Of a stretch of DNA of 64,000 nucleotides, positions 8,437 to 16,860 are shown one piece after another. The stretch lies in assembly GCF_024228315.1 (NCBI RefSeq), contig NZ_CP100455.1, forward strand, positions 553,329 through 617,328, written 5' to 3'. Numbering within the stretch: position 1 is the stretch's first letter; every line of letters starts with the position of its first letter. The position numbers were made by a program, and so were the translations under genes. The notes beneath the pieces are model-generated. The model saw only the letters and a program-made list of their open reading frames with translations, was not told the origin of the DNA and made no database searches. This DNA comes from Halomarina pelagica (GTDB taxonomy: Archaea; Halobacteriota; Halobacteria; Halobacteriales; Haloarculaceae).

Positions 8437-8627
8437 ACGCGGCCGTCGTCGCGCTCGCCTTCGTCGCCGGACTCGCCACCGGCGCGCTGTTCAAGTTCCT
8501 GCAGGTCCCGATCCCCGCGCCGCCGACTCTGTCGGGCGTCGTCGGCATCCTCGGCATCTACGCGGGCTATCTGCTCGTCGAGTGGCTCGGCGTCGGCGTC
8601 GACCTCCTCGACGCGCTCGGACTCTGA
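8433..8627 (+). CDS. XapX-domain small membrane protein
   Basis: This 64-residue protein has two hydrophobic helices separated by a conserved FLQVPIPAPPTLSGVVGILGIYAG stretch (residues 22-45), the pattern of the XapX/DUF1427 family. The family is named for a gene beside xanthosine phosphorylase in enterobacteria; its function is not known. The ATGA overlap with the nucleoside hydrolase strengthens the nucleoside-metabolism reading of this locus. Confidence 0.82.
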   Translation: MNAAVVALAFVAGLATGALFKFLQVPIPAPPTLSGVVGILGIYAGYLLVEWLGVGVDLLDALGL

Positions 8628-9524
8628 GATCACCGCGACCGAACGGTAAATAACGTCAAAACTATTCGCTCGAATAGGTCGCGATCGACGATGGCGCGTC
8701 CCGACGAGCGTGGTCCGGACGGACCGGCCGCGACACCGCTCGAACGGAGCGCCGTCCGCCGTCCGCCGTCCGCCGTCCGTTATCGTCGGCCGGAACCGGC
8801 CGGCGGCCTCGGTCCCGTTTTCCGTCGGAGGGTCGTGCGACACACCGCACCACGTCGACTCCGTCGGGAGTGAGGAGGGTACGCACTCGAGACACTCGCT
8901 CGTCACCGTGTCCGCGCGTTCACTCGGTGTCGGGGGGGCCGTCGCCGCCGAACACGCCACGCACGCCACTCTCCGTACCCTTCGGCGATCACCTCCGGCA
9001 TACGTCGGGTGACTAATACGTTCGACCGTCAATCCGCGAGACGCCCCGGGTGAGCGCCGGTCGACGATGCGGTTCGTGACGTCCCGTATTTCGTGTAGTT
9101 ACTTTCGATTACTACCGCCCTCGTGACGAGTCCGACGGCGGTAGCAGGTCCGAATCGGTTCCCGGTACCTCCCGACCCTCGCCCTCGACCGAGAGTCCCC
9201 GGACGTAGTCCGCGAAACGCGACCCGCGGCGTCCCGTCGTTTCCGAAGCGGGACCGGGTATTGCGTTCGCGTTCGAAACCCGCACCGTCCCTTCGTTCCT
9301 GTCCGACCGCCGGTTTCCCCCGTCTCGGCGCGCGTCGGTAGTCTTGTGCCGTCTTTCGAATATCACCCACAACATATGAGAGGCGGGACGCTCTACTCCT
9401 CGACACGATGATCGAGAGGCGAACCGACGCGAACCGCGGGCGACCGGCGACGGACGCGAGGCGCGAACGGACACGGCAAGCCGGCCGTAGATACGGCCCC
9501 CGGACGTACGCGGAGTGAACGACG
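8628..9524. other. Gene-poor stretch of about 900 bases
   Basis: No convincing gene was found on either strand. Open frames here translate to Arg/Pro/Ser-rich sequence without recognisable motifs. An AT-rich patch at 8646-8676 (TAAATAACGTCAAAACTATT and onward), another at 9090-9115, and a short tandem repeat at 8751-8778 are the only visible features. It could be a decayed gene or a regulatory region upstream of the sulfur-metabolism gene. Confidence 0.5.
8751..8778. repeat. Four tandem copies of a 7-bp unit
   Basis: GCCGTCC is repeated perfectly four times. It sits in non-coding DNA and could vary by replication slippage. Confidence 0.8.
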
Positions 9525-10673
9525 ATGGTGAAGAACGTCACTGCGGCCGAACTCGCGGAGAAGGTCGACGCCGACGAGCGGTTCACGCTGATCGATACCC
9601 GCCCCGCGGACAGCTTCGAGGCGTGGCACGTCCGGGGCGCGGAGAACGTCCCGTACGACCCGCGCGAGGGGGCGAGCGAGGAGCGACTGAACGAGGTCGA
9701 CGCGCGCGTCGACGACGGGCCGATCGTCGTCATCTGCGGCAAGGGGTTGACCTCGACGCCGTTCGGGTTCGAACTCGACGAGCGCGGCTACGACGACGTG
9801 TCGGTCGTCACCGGCGGCATGGAGGCGTGGAGCAAGCTCTACGAGGTCGTCCCCGTCGAGACCGCGAACGACGACCTCGTCGTCCGGCAGGTCCAGCGTC
9901 GGGCGAAGGGCTGTCTCGGCTACGTCGTCGGCTCGAGGCGGACGGGGGAAGCGGTCGTGGTCGACGCGACCCGGCAGACCGATCGGTTCAAGGTCGCCGC
10001 GCAGGACGCGGCGCTGTCGATCGCCGGCGTCCTCGACACCCACGTCCACGCCGATCACGTCTCGGGCGGTCCGGCGCTCGCGGCGGCGGTCGGCGTTCCC
10101 TACCGGCTGGGCGAACGCGCGCGCGAGCGGGACGTCCAGTACGAGTACGGGCCGCTGTCGGACGGCGAGATCGTCGAAGTCGGCGGCGTCGAGATCGAGG
10201 TGCTCCACGCGCCCGGCCACACGACGGAGATGGTGAACTACCTCGTCGACGGCGAGGTGCTCCTGACGGGCGACACGCTGTTCGTCGACTCGGTGGGACG
10301 AACGGAACTCCAGTTCGGCGAGGACGACGCCTCCCGCGGGGCCGAACTGCTGTACGGGTCGCTCCACGAGACTGTCCTCGAACTGCCGGACGAGACCCGT
10401 ATCCTGCCCGGCCACGTCACGGTCACGAGCGACGGCCGCTACGAGAACGGCTCCCCCGGCGAACCGATCGTCGCCCGCCTCGGCGACCTGCGCGCGGACC
10501 TCGACCTCCTGGGGCTCGACCGCGAGGCGTTCGTCGAGCGGCTGACGGAGAACGCGCCCGAGAAGCCGCCGAACTACGAAACGGTCGTCGCGATCAACAC
10601 CGGGCGGGAGACCGTCGACGACGAGGGCGAGGCGACCGAACTCGAACTCGGCCCGAACAACTGCGCGGCGTGA
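9525..10673 (+). CDS. Rhodanese / ETHE1-like metallo-beta-lactamase fusion
   Basis: This 382-residue cytoplasmic fusion has an N-terminal rhodanese domain (about 5-110, LIDTRPADSFEAWHVRGAENVPY and putative persulfide-carrying Cys71 in VICGKGLTST). An ETHE1/glyoxalase II-type domain follows (about 115-360) with THVHADH (His173, His175, Asp177, His178), APGH (His232), TGDTLF (Asp250) and ILPGH (His297), so the mononuclear iron site is complete. Known fusions of this kind transfer or oxidise persulfide sulfur. A GGAGTGA ribosome site lies eight bases before the ATG. No operon partner is apparent; the next gene is convergent. Confidence 0.92.
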   Translation: MVKNVTAAELAEKVDADERFTLIDTRPADSFEAWHVRGAENVPYDPREGASEERLNEVDARVDDGPIVVICGKGLTSTPFGFELDERGYDDVSVVTGGMEAWSKLYEVVPVETANDDLVVRQVQRRAKGCLGYVVGSRRTGEAVVVDATRQTDRFKVAAQDAALSIAGVLDTHVHADHVSGGPALAAAVGVPYRLGERARERDVQYEYGPLSDGEIVEVGGVEIEVLHAPGHTTEMVNYLVDGEVLLTGDTLFVDSVGRTELQFGEDDASRGAELLYGSLHETVLELPDETRILPGHVTVTSDGRYENGSPGEPIVARLGDLRADLDLLGLDREAFVERLTENAPEKPPNYETVVAINTGRETVDDEGEATELELGPNNCAA

Positions 10674-10753
10674 ACTCGCGACGTTCGGCCAGGTTCAAGT
10701 CAAAAGTATTATCTCGATCTTTTCTGCCTCGACCCCGGCGATCGTCGCGATCG

Positions 10754-10999
10754 TCAGAAGGTGTATCCGTCGTCGCGCTGGTCGTCCAGCTGCGCCGGGT
10801 CCTGCTGGTCGTCGACCGCCCTGGTGAACAGCTCCTCCCCCACCTCCTGCGTGGAGTCCTCCGGGACGTCGTACGCGGACACCCCCATCGTCAGGAGTTC
10901 CTCGATCGCCTGCTCCCGGTTCAGGAAGTCGCCCTGGTCCACGAGGCGGTCGAGTTGGCTGTCGATCTGGTCCGGAACCGTCACTTCGAACGTGGGCAT
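10754..10999 (-). CDS. Ribbon-helix-helix (CopG-like) small protein
   Basis: This 81-residue acidic protein begins MPTFEVTVPDQIDSQLDRLV. A short beta strand followed by two helices with NREQAIEELLTMGV is the ribbon-helix-helix pattern of small DNA-binding regulators common in haloarchaea. The polar Asp/Gln-rich tail ends in DGYTF. The longer open frame upstream is Arg-rich and lacks homology, so the start is placed at the ATG 10999-10997. It is convergent with the rhodanese fusion, with a T-rich patch between them near 10717-10726. The target is unknown. Confidence 0.75.
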   Translation of the reverse strand: MPTFEVTVPDQIDSQLDRLVDQGDFLNREQAIEELLTMGVSAYDVPEDSTQEVGEELFTRAVDDQQDPAQLDDQRDDGYTF

Positions 11000-11341
11000 A
11001 CTCGCTCGATACTGCCTCCACGAGCGTAAAAGCTGGGTTCGAGTCGCACACGCCGGTGGGGCAACGCGCAGTCCGTGACCGGAAGAGGGCGGCCACGCCG
11101 CCCTCCGCCTCGGAAACGCGCTCCCGCAGCGTCGGTCGTCTCGCCGAGAGGTTCGTCGTCGCGTTTCACCGATCGCCGGCCACGGCGCACCCCCGACTTC
11201 GTCCAAAATTCCGAGTAATTACTTCTACTTTAATTTGAGGAGGACGGACGCCGCCCGACGTTCGCGTCGGAGCGATCCCGTCGACCCGCGCGGCCGGCCC
11301 GCCCGTCGCCGGTGTACCAACACTTACGGCGGCCGACTGTT
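11000..11341. other. Intergenic region between the divergent RHH and MFS genes
   Basis: About 340 bases without a credible gene. An AT-rich island at 11207-11240 (TTCCGAGTAATTACTTCTAC and onward) is the likeliest promoter area. No repeats were seen. Confidence 0.45.
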
Positions 11342-12598
11342 ATGGGTGACCATGGCACGAACGGAGGCGTCCCCGTGAACTCGAACGATCGCGCGATAAC
11401 CGGCTTCACGATGCTCGCCCACGCGCTGTTTCACACCTACGAGCTGTCGATCCCGGTGTTCGTCGTCGCGTGGCTCGACGCCTTTTCCGTGACTCCGGCG
11501 ACCATGGGGCTGGTGGTCGGTGCCGGTTACGCGCTCGTCGGCGTCGGTGCCCTCCCGAGCGGCGTGTTCTCGGATCGCTTCGAGTCTCGGCGGCTCATCG
11601 TCGGCGCGTTGCTCGGGATGGCCGCAGGGTTCGCCGCGCTCTCGGTCGCGCCCAACGTCTACGTCGTCGCGCTCGCGCTCGCGCTCTGGGGCGCGGCGGC
11701 GAGCGTCTACCATCCGGCGGGCCTCGCGTTGCTGAGTCGGGGGACGACGGAGCGGGGCGCGGCGTTCGCCTACCACGGGGCCGCGGGCAACGTCGGCACC
11801 GTCGTGGGACCGCTGCTCGCCGCCGTCGGTCTCGCCGTCCTCGACTGGCGCGTCGTCACGGGGTTGTTCGTCCTGCCGGCGCTCCTCGGCGCGGCGATGG
11901 CGCTCCGCCTCGACTTCGACGAGACCGCCGCGATCGAGGACGGCGCTCGCGCCGACGGCGGCGCGGCCGCGGAGCGGGAGATCACCTCGCTCGGCGACCT
12001 CCGGCGGGAGTCGCGCGCCCTGTTCACGGGCTCGTTCCTCCTCGTCTTCGCGGTCATCATGTGCTACGGCCTCTACTACCGGGGCGTCCTGACGTTCCTT
12101 CCGGACATCCTCGGCGGCCTGCGGACGTTCTCGCCCGCCACGGTGTTCGGGACGACCGTCCAGCCCGGACAGTACGTCTACGCGGGGCTCCTGCTGGTGG
12201 GCGTCGCCGGCCAGTACGTCGGCGGACGGCTCACCGACTCCTTCGACACCGTCCGCGTCCTGGTGATCACGTTCGCCGCGCTCGCGGTCAGTTCGCTCCT
12301 CTTCCTCCCGGCGGCGGCCGCCGGCGTCCTGCCCCTCCTCGCGGTCTGCGTCCTCCTGGGCTTTCTCATCTACGTCGTCGCGCCCGTCTACCAGGCGACG
12401 GTGGCCGACCACGTCCACGCGGACGTGCGCGGGCTCTCCTACGGCTACACCTACCTGGGGATGTTCGGCGTCGGCGCGGGCGGCGCGGCCCTCGCGGGTG
12501 CGGTGCTCACCTGGGCGGGCACCGGCGCGCTGTTCGTCGTCCTCGCGGGGATCGTGCTCCTGGCCGCGGGCCTCGGCATCGCCCTCCTGCGCCGCTAG
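11342..12598 (+). CDS. Major facilitator superfamily transporter
   Basis: This is a 12-helix secondary transporter of about 418 residues. Features include the N-terminal AHALFHTYELSIPVFV helix, a loop 2-3 motif SGVFSDRFESRRLIVG related to the MFS GxxxDrxGrr signature, YHPAGLALLSRG, and a central acidic loop (about 205-225) between the two six-helix halves. The start is uncertain: ATG 11342, or GTG 11375, which has GGAGG seven bases upstream. The family resembles fosmidomycin-resistance-type exporters. No substrate can be assigned. It ends 28 bases from the convergent CoA-transferase gene. Confidence 0.88.
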   Translation: MGDHGTNGGVPVNSNDRAITGFTMLAHALFHTYELSIPVFVVAWLDAFSVTPATMGLVVGAGYALVGVGALPSGVFSDRFESRRLIVGALLGMAAGFAALSVAPNVYVVALALALWGAAASVYHPAGLALLSRGTTERGAAFAYHGAAGNVGTVVGPLLAAVGLAVLDWRVVTGLFVLPALLGAAMALRLDFDETAAIEDGARADGGAAAEREITSLGDLRRESRALFTGSFLLVFAVIMCYGLYYRGVLTFLPDILGGLRTFSPATVFGTTVQPGQYVYAGLLLVGVAGQYVGGRLTDSFDTVRVLVITFAALAVSSLLFLPAAAAGVLPLLAVCVLLGFLIYVVAPVYQATVADHVHADVRGLSYGYTYLGMFGVGAGGAALAGAVLTWAGTGALFVVLAGIVLLAAGLGIALLRR

Positions 12599-12625
12599 GG
12601 TGTTCGGTTCGCGTCCGTCCGTCGC

Positions 12626-13873
12626 TCACCGATCCGGGATGGCCCCGCTCTCGCGCAGCGTCTCGATGTCGTCCACGCCGTAGCCGAGGCGACGGAGGAC
12701 GGCCTCCGTGTCCTCGCCGAGGAGCGGCGGTGCCCCCTCGAAGCCCGATTCGGCGCGCTCGAAGTTCAGCGGGTGTTCGAGCACGTCGATCTCCCCGACC
12801 GCGGGGTGGTCCATCGTCGTGACGACGCCGCGGGCCTCGGTCTGCTCGTTGGTGAGCGCCTCGTCGACGTCGTACACCGGGCCGACGGGCAACCCCGCCT
12901 CGTCGGCGAGTCGCTCGACCCACTCGTCGGTCGTCCGCCGACGGAACACCGCCGACAGCTCCGCTTCAAGCTCCTCCATGTGTTCGACGCGGTCCGCGTT
13001 CGTCGCGAATCGCGGGTCGTCCGCGAGTTCCGGCCGGCCGACGCCCTCGCAGAGGCCGCGCCAGAGCTTCTGGTTCGCACAGCCCACGTTGAGGTAGCCG
13101 TCCGCCGTGGGGTACGCCTGGTAGGGCGCGAGCACGGGGTCTTTCGTCCCCATGCGTCGGGTCTCCTCGCCGACGAACGCCTTCGCGGCCTGCTTGGTCA
13201 ACCAGGGGAGGGCGGCGTCGTGCATCCCGAGTTCGACGCGGTCGCCCTCCCCGGTGAGTTCGCGACGGAACAGCGCGCCCACGACGCCGAACGCCGCCCA
13301 CATCGCGGTGACGAGGTCCGTCTGCGGGAGCCCCACCTTCACGGGGTCGCCGCCCTCGGTGCCGGTGACGCTCATGATGCCGCTGGTCCCCTGGACGAGG
13401 AGGTCGTACCCGGGGCGGTCGCTCCACGGCCCCGTCTCGCCGAACGCGGAGATGGAGCAGTAGACGACGTCCTCGTTCACCTCGCGGACGTCGTCGTACC
13501 CGACCCCGAGGCGTTCGGCCGTCCCCGGTCGGAAGTTCTCGACGAAGACGTCGGCCACCTCGATCAGGTCGTAGAGCGCCGCGAGCCCCTCCGCGGTCTT
13601 CAGGTCGAACTCGACCGACTGCTTCCCGTAGTTGACCGTCCAGAAGTAGGGCGACTCGCCGTTCGCGTCGGCGACCGTCCCCGGGCCGTCGTAGTCCTCG
13701 GCCGGGACGAACGGCGGACCCGAGTGCCGGCTGTCGTCGCCCGCGCCGGGGCGTTCGACCTTGATCACTTCCGCGCCCTGGTTGGCCAGCATCGCGGTGG
13801 CGAAGCCACCGGTGACGAACGTCGAGAGGTCCACGACGGTGATCCCGTCGAGGATTCGAGACGACTCTGCCAT
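12626..13873 (-). CDS. CaiB/BaiF family class III CoA-transferase (copy 1)
   Basis: This 415-residue enzyme transfers CoA between carboxylic acids. It shows the family start DGITVVDLSTFVTGGFATAMLANQGAEVIKVERPGAGD, NYGKQSVEFDLK, VFVENFRPGTAERLG, the segment GYDLLVQGTSGIMSVTG containing the conserved Asp of the active-site motif, and LAPYQAYPTADGYLNVGCAN. It starts at the ATG before AESSRILDG. Two further paralogues lie within 6 kb. The substrate acid cannot be named. Confidence 0.92.
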   Translation of the reverse strand: MAESSRILDGITVVDLSTFVTGGFATAMLANQGAEVIKVERPGAGDDSRHSGPPFVPAEDYDGPGTVADANGESPYFWTVNYGKQSVEFDLKTAEGLAALYDLIEVADVFVENFRPGTAERLGVGYDDVREVNEDVVYCSISAFGETGPWSDRPGYDLLVQGTSGIMSVTGTEGGDPVKVGLPQTDLVTAMWAAFGVVGALFRRELTGEGDRVELGMHDAALPWLTKQAAKAFVGEETRRMGTKDPVLAPYQAYPTADGYLNVGCANQKLWRGLCEGVGRPELADDPRFATNADRVEHMEELEAELSAVFRRRTTDEWVERLADEAGLPVGPVYDVDEALTNEQTEARGVVTTMDHPAVGEIDVLEHPLNFERAESGFEGAPPLLGEDTEAVLRRLGYGVDDIETLRESGAIPDR

Positions 13874-14071
13874 GACGTTCGGTCGCGGCGAACTAGTAAA
13901 GGTCTTGCCCTCCGACGGCCCCGCGAACGCCGGATCGCGGTCGCTCCTGGGCCACCCGGGGCTCCGCGCTCCGCGACCGACGGGCCGTCGACCGGCGGTG
14001 GAACCGGCGACCGGTGGCGGAACCGTCGACTGGCGGTGGACCCCTCGAGCGACGAGGGGGATCCGAGGCGG

Positions 14072-15262
14072 TCAGTCGAGGCGACCGTCGAGGACGTCGC
14101 GGACGTCAGCCGCGACCGTCCGCGGGTTCGTCGGGAGGCGGCGTCGCTGCACGAGCGTGTTCTCGACCATCGCGTCCGCGTCGTCGGCGTCGAGTCCGAC
14201 GGCCTCGAACGATCCCGGAAGCCCGAGCGCCCCGCGGAGCCGGTCGCACTCCTCGAGCAGCGCGCGGGCCGCCTCCGGGTCCGTCGCGTCGGCGCGCGCA
14301 ACGCCCAGGTGCCGGGCGACCGCCGCGTACTCGGCTTCGCGGACGGGGAGGTTGTACTCGAGCCCCGGGCGGAGCGAGACGGCCAGACACTCCCCGTGCG
14401 GTCGGCCGGTCATGCCGCCGACGGTGCTCGCGAGCGCGTGCACCGCCCCGAGACCGGAATTCGAGAAGGCGACGCCGGCGAGGTGCGACCCGAGCGCCAT
14501 CGCCCGGCGCGCGTCGCGGTCGTCCCCGGCGTACGTCGCGCGTTCGAGGTGGCCGTGGACGAGCCCCAGCGCCCGCCGCGCGAGCGGCCGGGCGAACGGG
14601 TTCGCCCCCTGGTACGTGATGGGGCGCTGGGGCACCCACCGGTAGTCCCTCGCCGTCAGCGACTCCAGCGCGTGGACGAACGCGTCCAGCCCCGAGCGTG
14701 CGGTCACCCCCCGGGGGAGGTCGAACGTCAACGCGGGGTCGACGACGCCGACGTCCGGTCGGAGGTGCTCGTCGCTGATCCCCCGCTTGACGCCGTCGTG
14801 GGCGACGACGGCCGTCTGCGTCGCCTGCGAACCGGTGCCGCTCGTGGTCGGCACGGCGACGAGCGGGGCGGTGGGTCCCGGGACGGCGTCCACGCCCAGG
14901 TACTCGTCCGCGGTCCCCCCGTGGGAGAGCAGGAGCGCGGCGACCTTCCCGGCGTCGAGGCACGACCCCCCGCCGACGGCGACGACGCCGTCCACGTCGG
15001 CCGACGGCAGGTCGTCGAAGTCCGCCGTCGAGGGTTCCGTCGCCGCGCGGTAGTGGACGACGGGCCGATCGACCGCGGCGAGGGCGGTCTCGAGGACGCC
15101 GGCCGCCGCGACCCCGTCGTCGCTCACGACGAGCGGCCGGTCGACGCCGAACCGGTCGAGGATCGACGGCAACCGCTCGACGATCCCGTCGCCGAACGCC
15201 GTCTCCGGGACGTCGACGGTCAGGTGCGCGCCCGACACCGGCCCGCGATCGTCCCCCGTCAC
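14072..15262 (-). CDS. Iron-containing alcohol dehydrogenase family protein (maleylacetate reductase-like)
   Basis: This 396-residue group III dehydrogenase has the nucleotide motif VGGGSCLDAGK (97-106), VPTTSGTGSQAT (138-148), and all four expected metal ligands: Asp193 and His197 in RSGLDAFVHALES, His275 in GAVHALAS and His289 in RPHGECLA. Family members reduce or oxidise alcohols, hydroxy acids or maleylacetate with NAD(P). The start is the GTG at 15262, which overlaps the upstream cupin stop as GTGA, so the two are translationally coupled. It belongs to the leftward organic-acid cluster. The substrate is unresolved. Confidence 0.9.
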   Translation of the reverse strand: MTGDDRGPVSGAHLTVDVPETAFGDGIVERLPSILDRFGVDRPLVVSDDGVAAAGVLETALAAVDRPVVHYRAATEPSTADFDDLPSADVDGVVAVGGGSCLDAGKVAALLLSHGGTADEYLGVDAVPGPTAPLVAVPTTSGTGSQATQTAVVAHDGVKRGISDEHLRPDVGVVDPALTFDLPRGVTARSGLDAFVHALESLTARDYRWVPQRPITYQGANPFARPLARRALGLVHGHLERATYAGDDRDARRAMALGSHLAGVAFSNSGLGAVHALASTVGGMTGRPHGECLAVSLRPGLEYNLPVREAEYAAVARHLGVARADATDPEAARALLEECDRLRGALGLPGSFEAVGLDADDADAMVENTLVQRRRLPTNPRTVAADVRDVLDGRLD

Positions 15263-15600
15263 GGCCGTCGCTCCGCGTAGGCGTTCACCGGGGGCGTGAA
15301 CGCGCAGACCTGTCGCGTCTCGGGCGCGACGCCGCGGATACCGTGTCGCACCCCGGGTCCGACGACGAAGCTGTCGCCCGTCTCCAGGAGCGCCTCCCGG
15401 TCGCCGAACAGTTCGATCGCGCCGTCGATCACGAAGACCGCCTGGTGGGCCTCCTCGTGTTCGTGTTCGGGGAACTCCGCGCCCTCCTCTACGGTGTAGT
15501 GGACGAGCATCTGCGCCCCGTCGTGTGCCAGCACCCGCCGCTCGATCCCCTCGTACGCCGTCTCCGCTCTGTGTGGGTCGTCCCACTCGACGATCTCCAT
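15259..15600 (-). CDS. Cupin-domain protein
   Basis: This 113-residue single-domain cupin has the motif PEHEHEEAHQAVFVIDG and the second motif GDSFVVGPGVRHGIRG, giving a plausible His/His/Glu/His metal site. Its start is placed at MEIVEWDD; a G-rich tract and a CCTATTGA TATA-like element lie upstream on the minus strand. It is coupled to the Fe-type dehydrogenase by a GTGA overlap. Small cupins in catabolic operons are often isomerases, dioxygenases or sensors; no specific role is visible. Confidence 0.85.
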   Translation of the reverse strand: MEIVEWDDPHRAETAYEGIERRVLAHDGAQMLVHYTVEEGAEFPEHEHEEAHQAVFVIDGAIELFGDREALLETGDSFVVGPGVRHGIRGVAPETRQVCAFTPPVNAYAERRP

Positions 15601-15641
15601 ACCCCCCCACTCGGAGTACGGGATCAATAGGCTGTCGACTG

Positions 15642-16859
15642 TCAGCGGTTCGCAGGGTTCGATCCCTGCGGGCCGAACGCGCCGCCCTCGCGCCACTGGT
15701 CGAGCGTGGTCTGGTCGTCGGCCACGGCGGCGAACACCTCGTCGGTGTGCTCGCCGAGGCGGGGGGTCGGTCTGCGGATCGCCGTCTCGTAGTCGGGGAA
15801 GTGGACCGGGTGGCCCGGCAGGATCACCTCGCCCCCGTCGGGGTCCTCGTGGCGGCGGACGAGGCCGCGGGCCGCGGACTGCTCGCTCTCGACCACGTCC
15901 GCCACGTCGTTGAGCGGGCCGTTCGGGAACCCGTACTCGGTGAGCCGCTCCAGCCAGTAGGCGGTCGGCTCGCTCGCGAACTCCTCGGCGATGACGCCGA
16001 CGACGCGCTCCTCGTGGGCGACGCGGTCGGCGTTCGTCGGGTACTCGCGTAACTCCTCGCGGCCGAGCAGGTCGACGAAGTCGTCCCAGCGCTCGTCGGA
16101 GGGGACGCCCGTCACGACGTAGTCGTCCGCCGTCTCGAACAACTGGTAGGGGACGATCGACTGGTGGGTCGTCCCCTGGGGTCCCGGCACCTCGCCGGTC
16201 ATCGAGTGGAAGGTGAGGTACTCGTTCATGATCGAGACGATGGCGTCGTAGAGGCCGACGTCGAACTTGCCGACGAAGTCGTCGGAGCCGTCGACGCGCC
16301 CGCGCTCGTGGAGGCGCGCGAGGACGGCGATGGTGGCGAACATCCCGGCCGTGAGGTCGCCGATGGCCTGCCCGACCTTCACCGGATCGCCCCCCGCCGG
16401 GCCGGTGACGCTCATGATCCCGCCCTCGGCCTGCAGGATCAGGTCCAACCCCTTCTTCTCGCGGTGGGGCCCCGTCTCGCCGTAGCCCTTGATGCTCGCG
16501 TAGACGATCTCCTCGTTCACCTCGCGGACGGCCTCGTAGCCGACGCCCAGTTTCTCCGCCACGCCGTACCCGAAGTTCTCGACGAACACGTCTGCGTCCG
16601 CGAGGAGCGCGAGCGCCGCCTCGGTCCCCGCCTCGGACTTGAGGTCGAGTTCGACCGAGCGCTTGTTGCGGTTGTTCGCCATGAAGTACCCCGACTTCCC
16701 CTCGGGACCGGGGCCCTGCACCCGCGCCGGGTCGCCGACGTCCGGGCGTTCGACCTTGATCACGTCCGCGCCGAGGTCGGCGAGGAGCGCGCCGCAGAAC
16801 GGGCCGGCGCGGTGGACGGTCATCTCGACGACGGTCAGATCGGAGAGCGGTCCCGACAT
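15642..16859 (-). CDS. CaiB/BaiF family class III CoA-transferase (copy 2)
   Basis: This 405-residue paralogue begins MSGPLSDLTVVEMTVHRAGPFCG and continues with LGADVIKVERPDVGDPARVQ, NRNKRSVELDLK, VFVENFGYGVAEKLG and the active-site region LDLILQAEGGIMSVTG. Only one base separates its ATG from the stop of the enoyl-CoA hydratase upstream, so the pair forms an operon: activation of an acid to its CoA ester and hydration of an enoyl-CoA. The longer upstream frame is the hydratase read out of frame. Confidence 0.92.
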   Translation of the reverse strand: MSGPLSDLTVVEMTVHRAGPFCGALLADLGADVIKVERPDVGDPARVQGPGPEGKSGYFMANNRNKRSVELDLKSEAGTEAALALLADADVFVENFGYGVAEKLGVGYEAVREVNEEIVYASIKGYGETGPHREKKGLDLILQAEGGIMSVTGPAGGDPVKVGQAIGDLTAGMFATIAVLARLHERGRVDGSDDFVGKFDVGLYDAIVSIMNEYLTFHSMTGEVPGPQGTTHQSIVPYQLFETADDYVVTGVPSDERWDDFVDLLGREELREYPTNADRVAHEERVVGVIAEEFASEPTAYWLERLTEYGFPNGPLNDVADVVESEQSAARGLVRRHEDPDGGEVILPGHPVHFPDYETAIRRPTPRLGEHTDEVFAAVADDQTTLDQWREGGAFGPQGSNPANR

Positions 16860-16860
16860 G

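Noticed and set aside
8343..9032. A minus-strand open frame with several cysteines as a possible zinc protein.
   Set aside because: The cysteine spacing fits no family, the frame runs antisense into the nucleoside hydrolase and XapX genes, and no start signal was found.
13970..14045. Imperfect repeats of CGGTGGAACCGGCGACC type after the CoA-transferase start.
   Set aside because: Matches are short and irregular and fall within expected low-complexity high-GC DNA.
15644..15675. A tRNA T-arm-like hairpin, GCAGGG TTCGAT CCCTGC.
   Set aside because: The loop is one base short for a T-arm, no acceptor, D or anticodon arms are present, and the sequence lies at the 3' end of the CoA-transferase reading frame.
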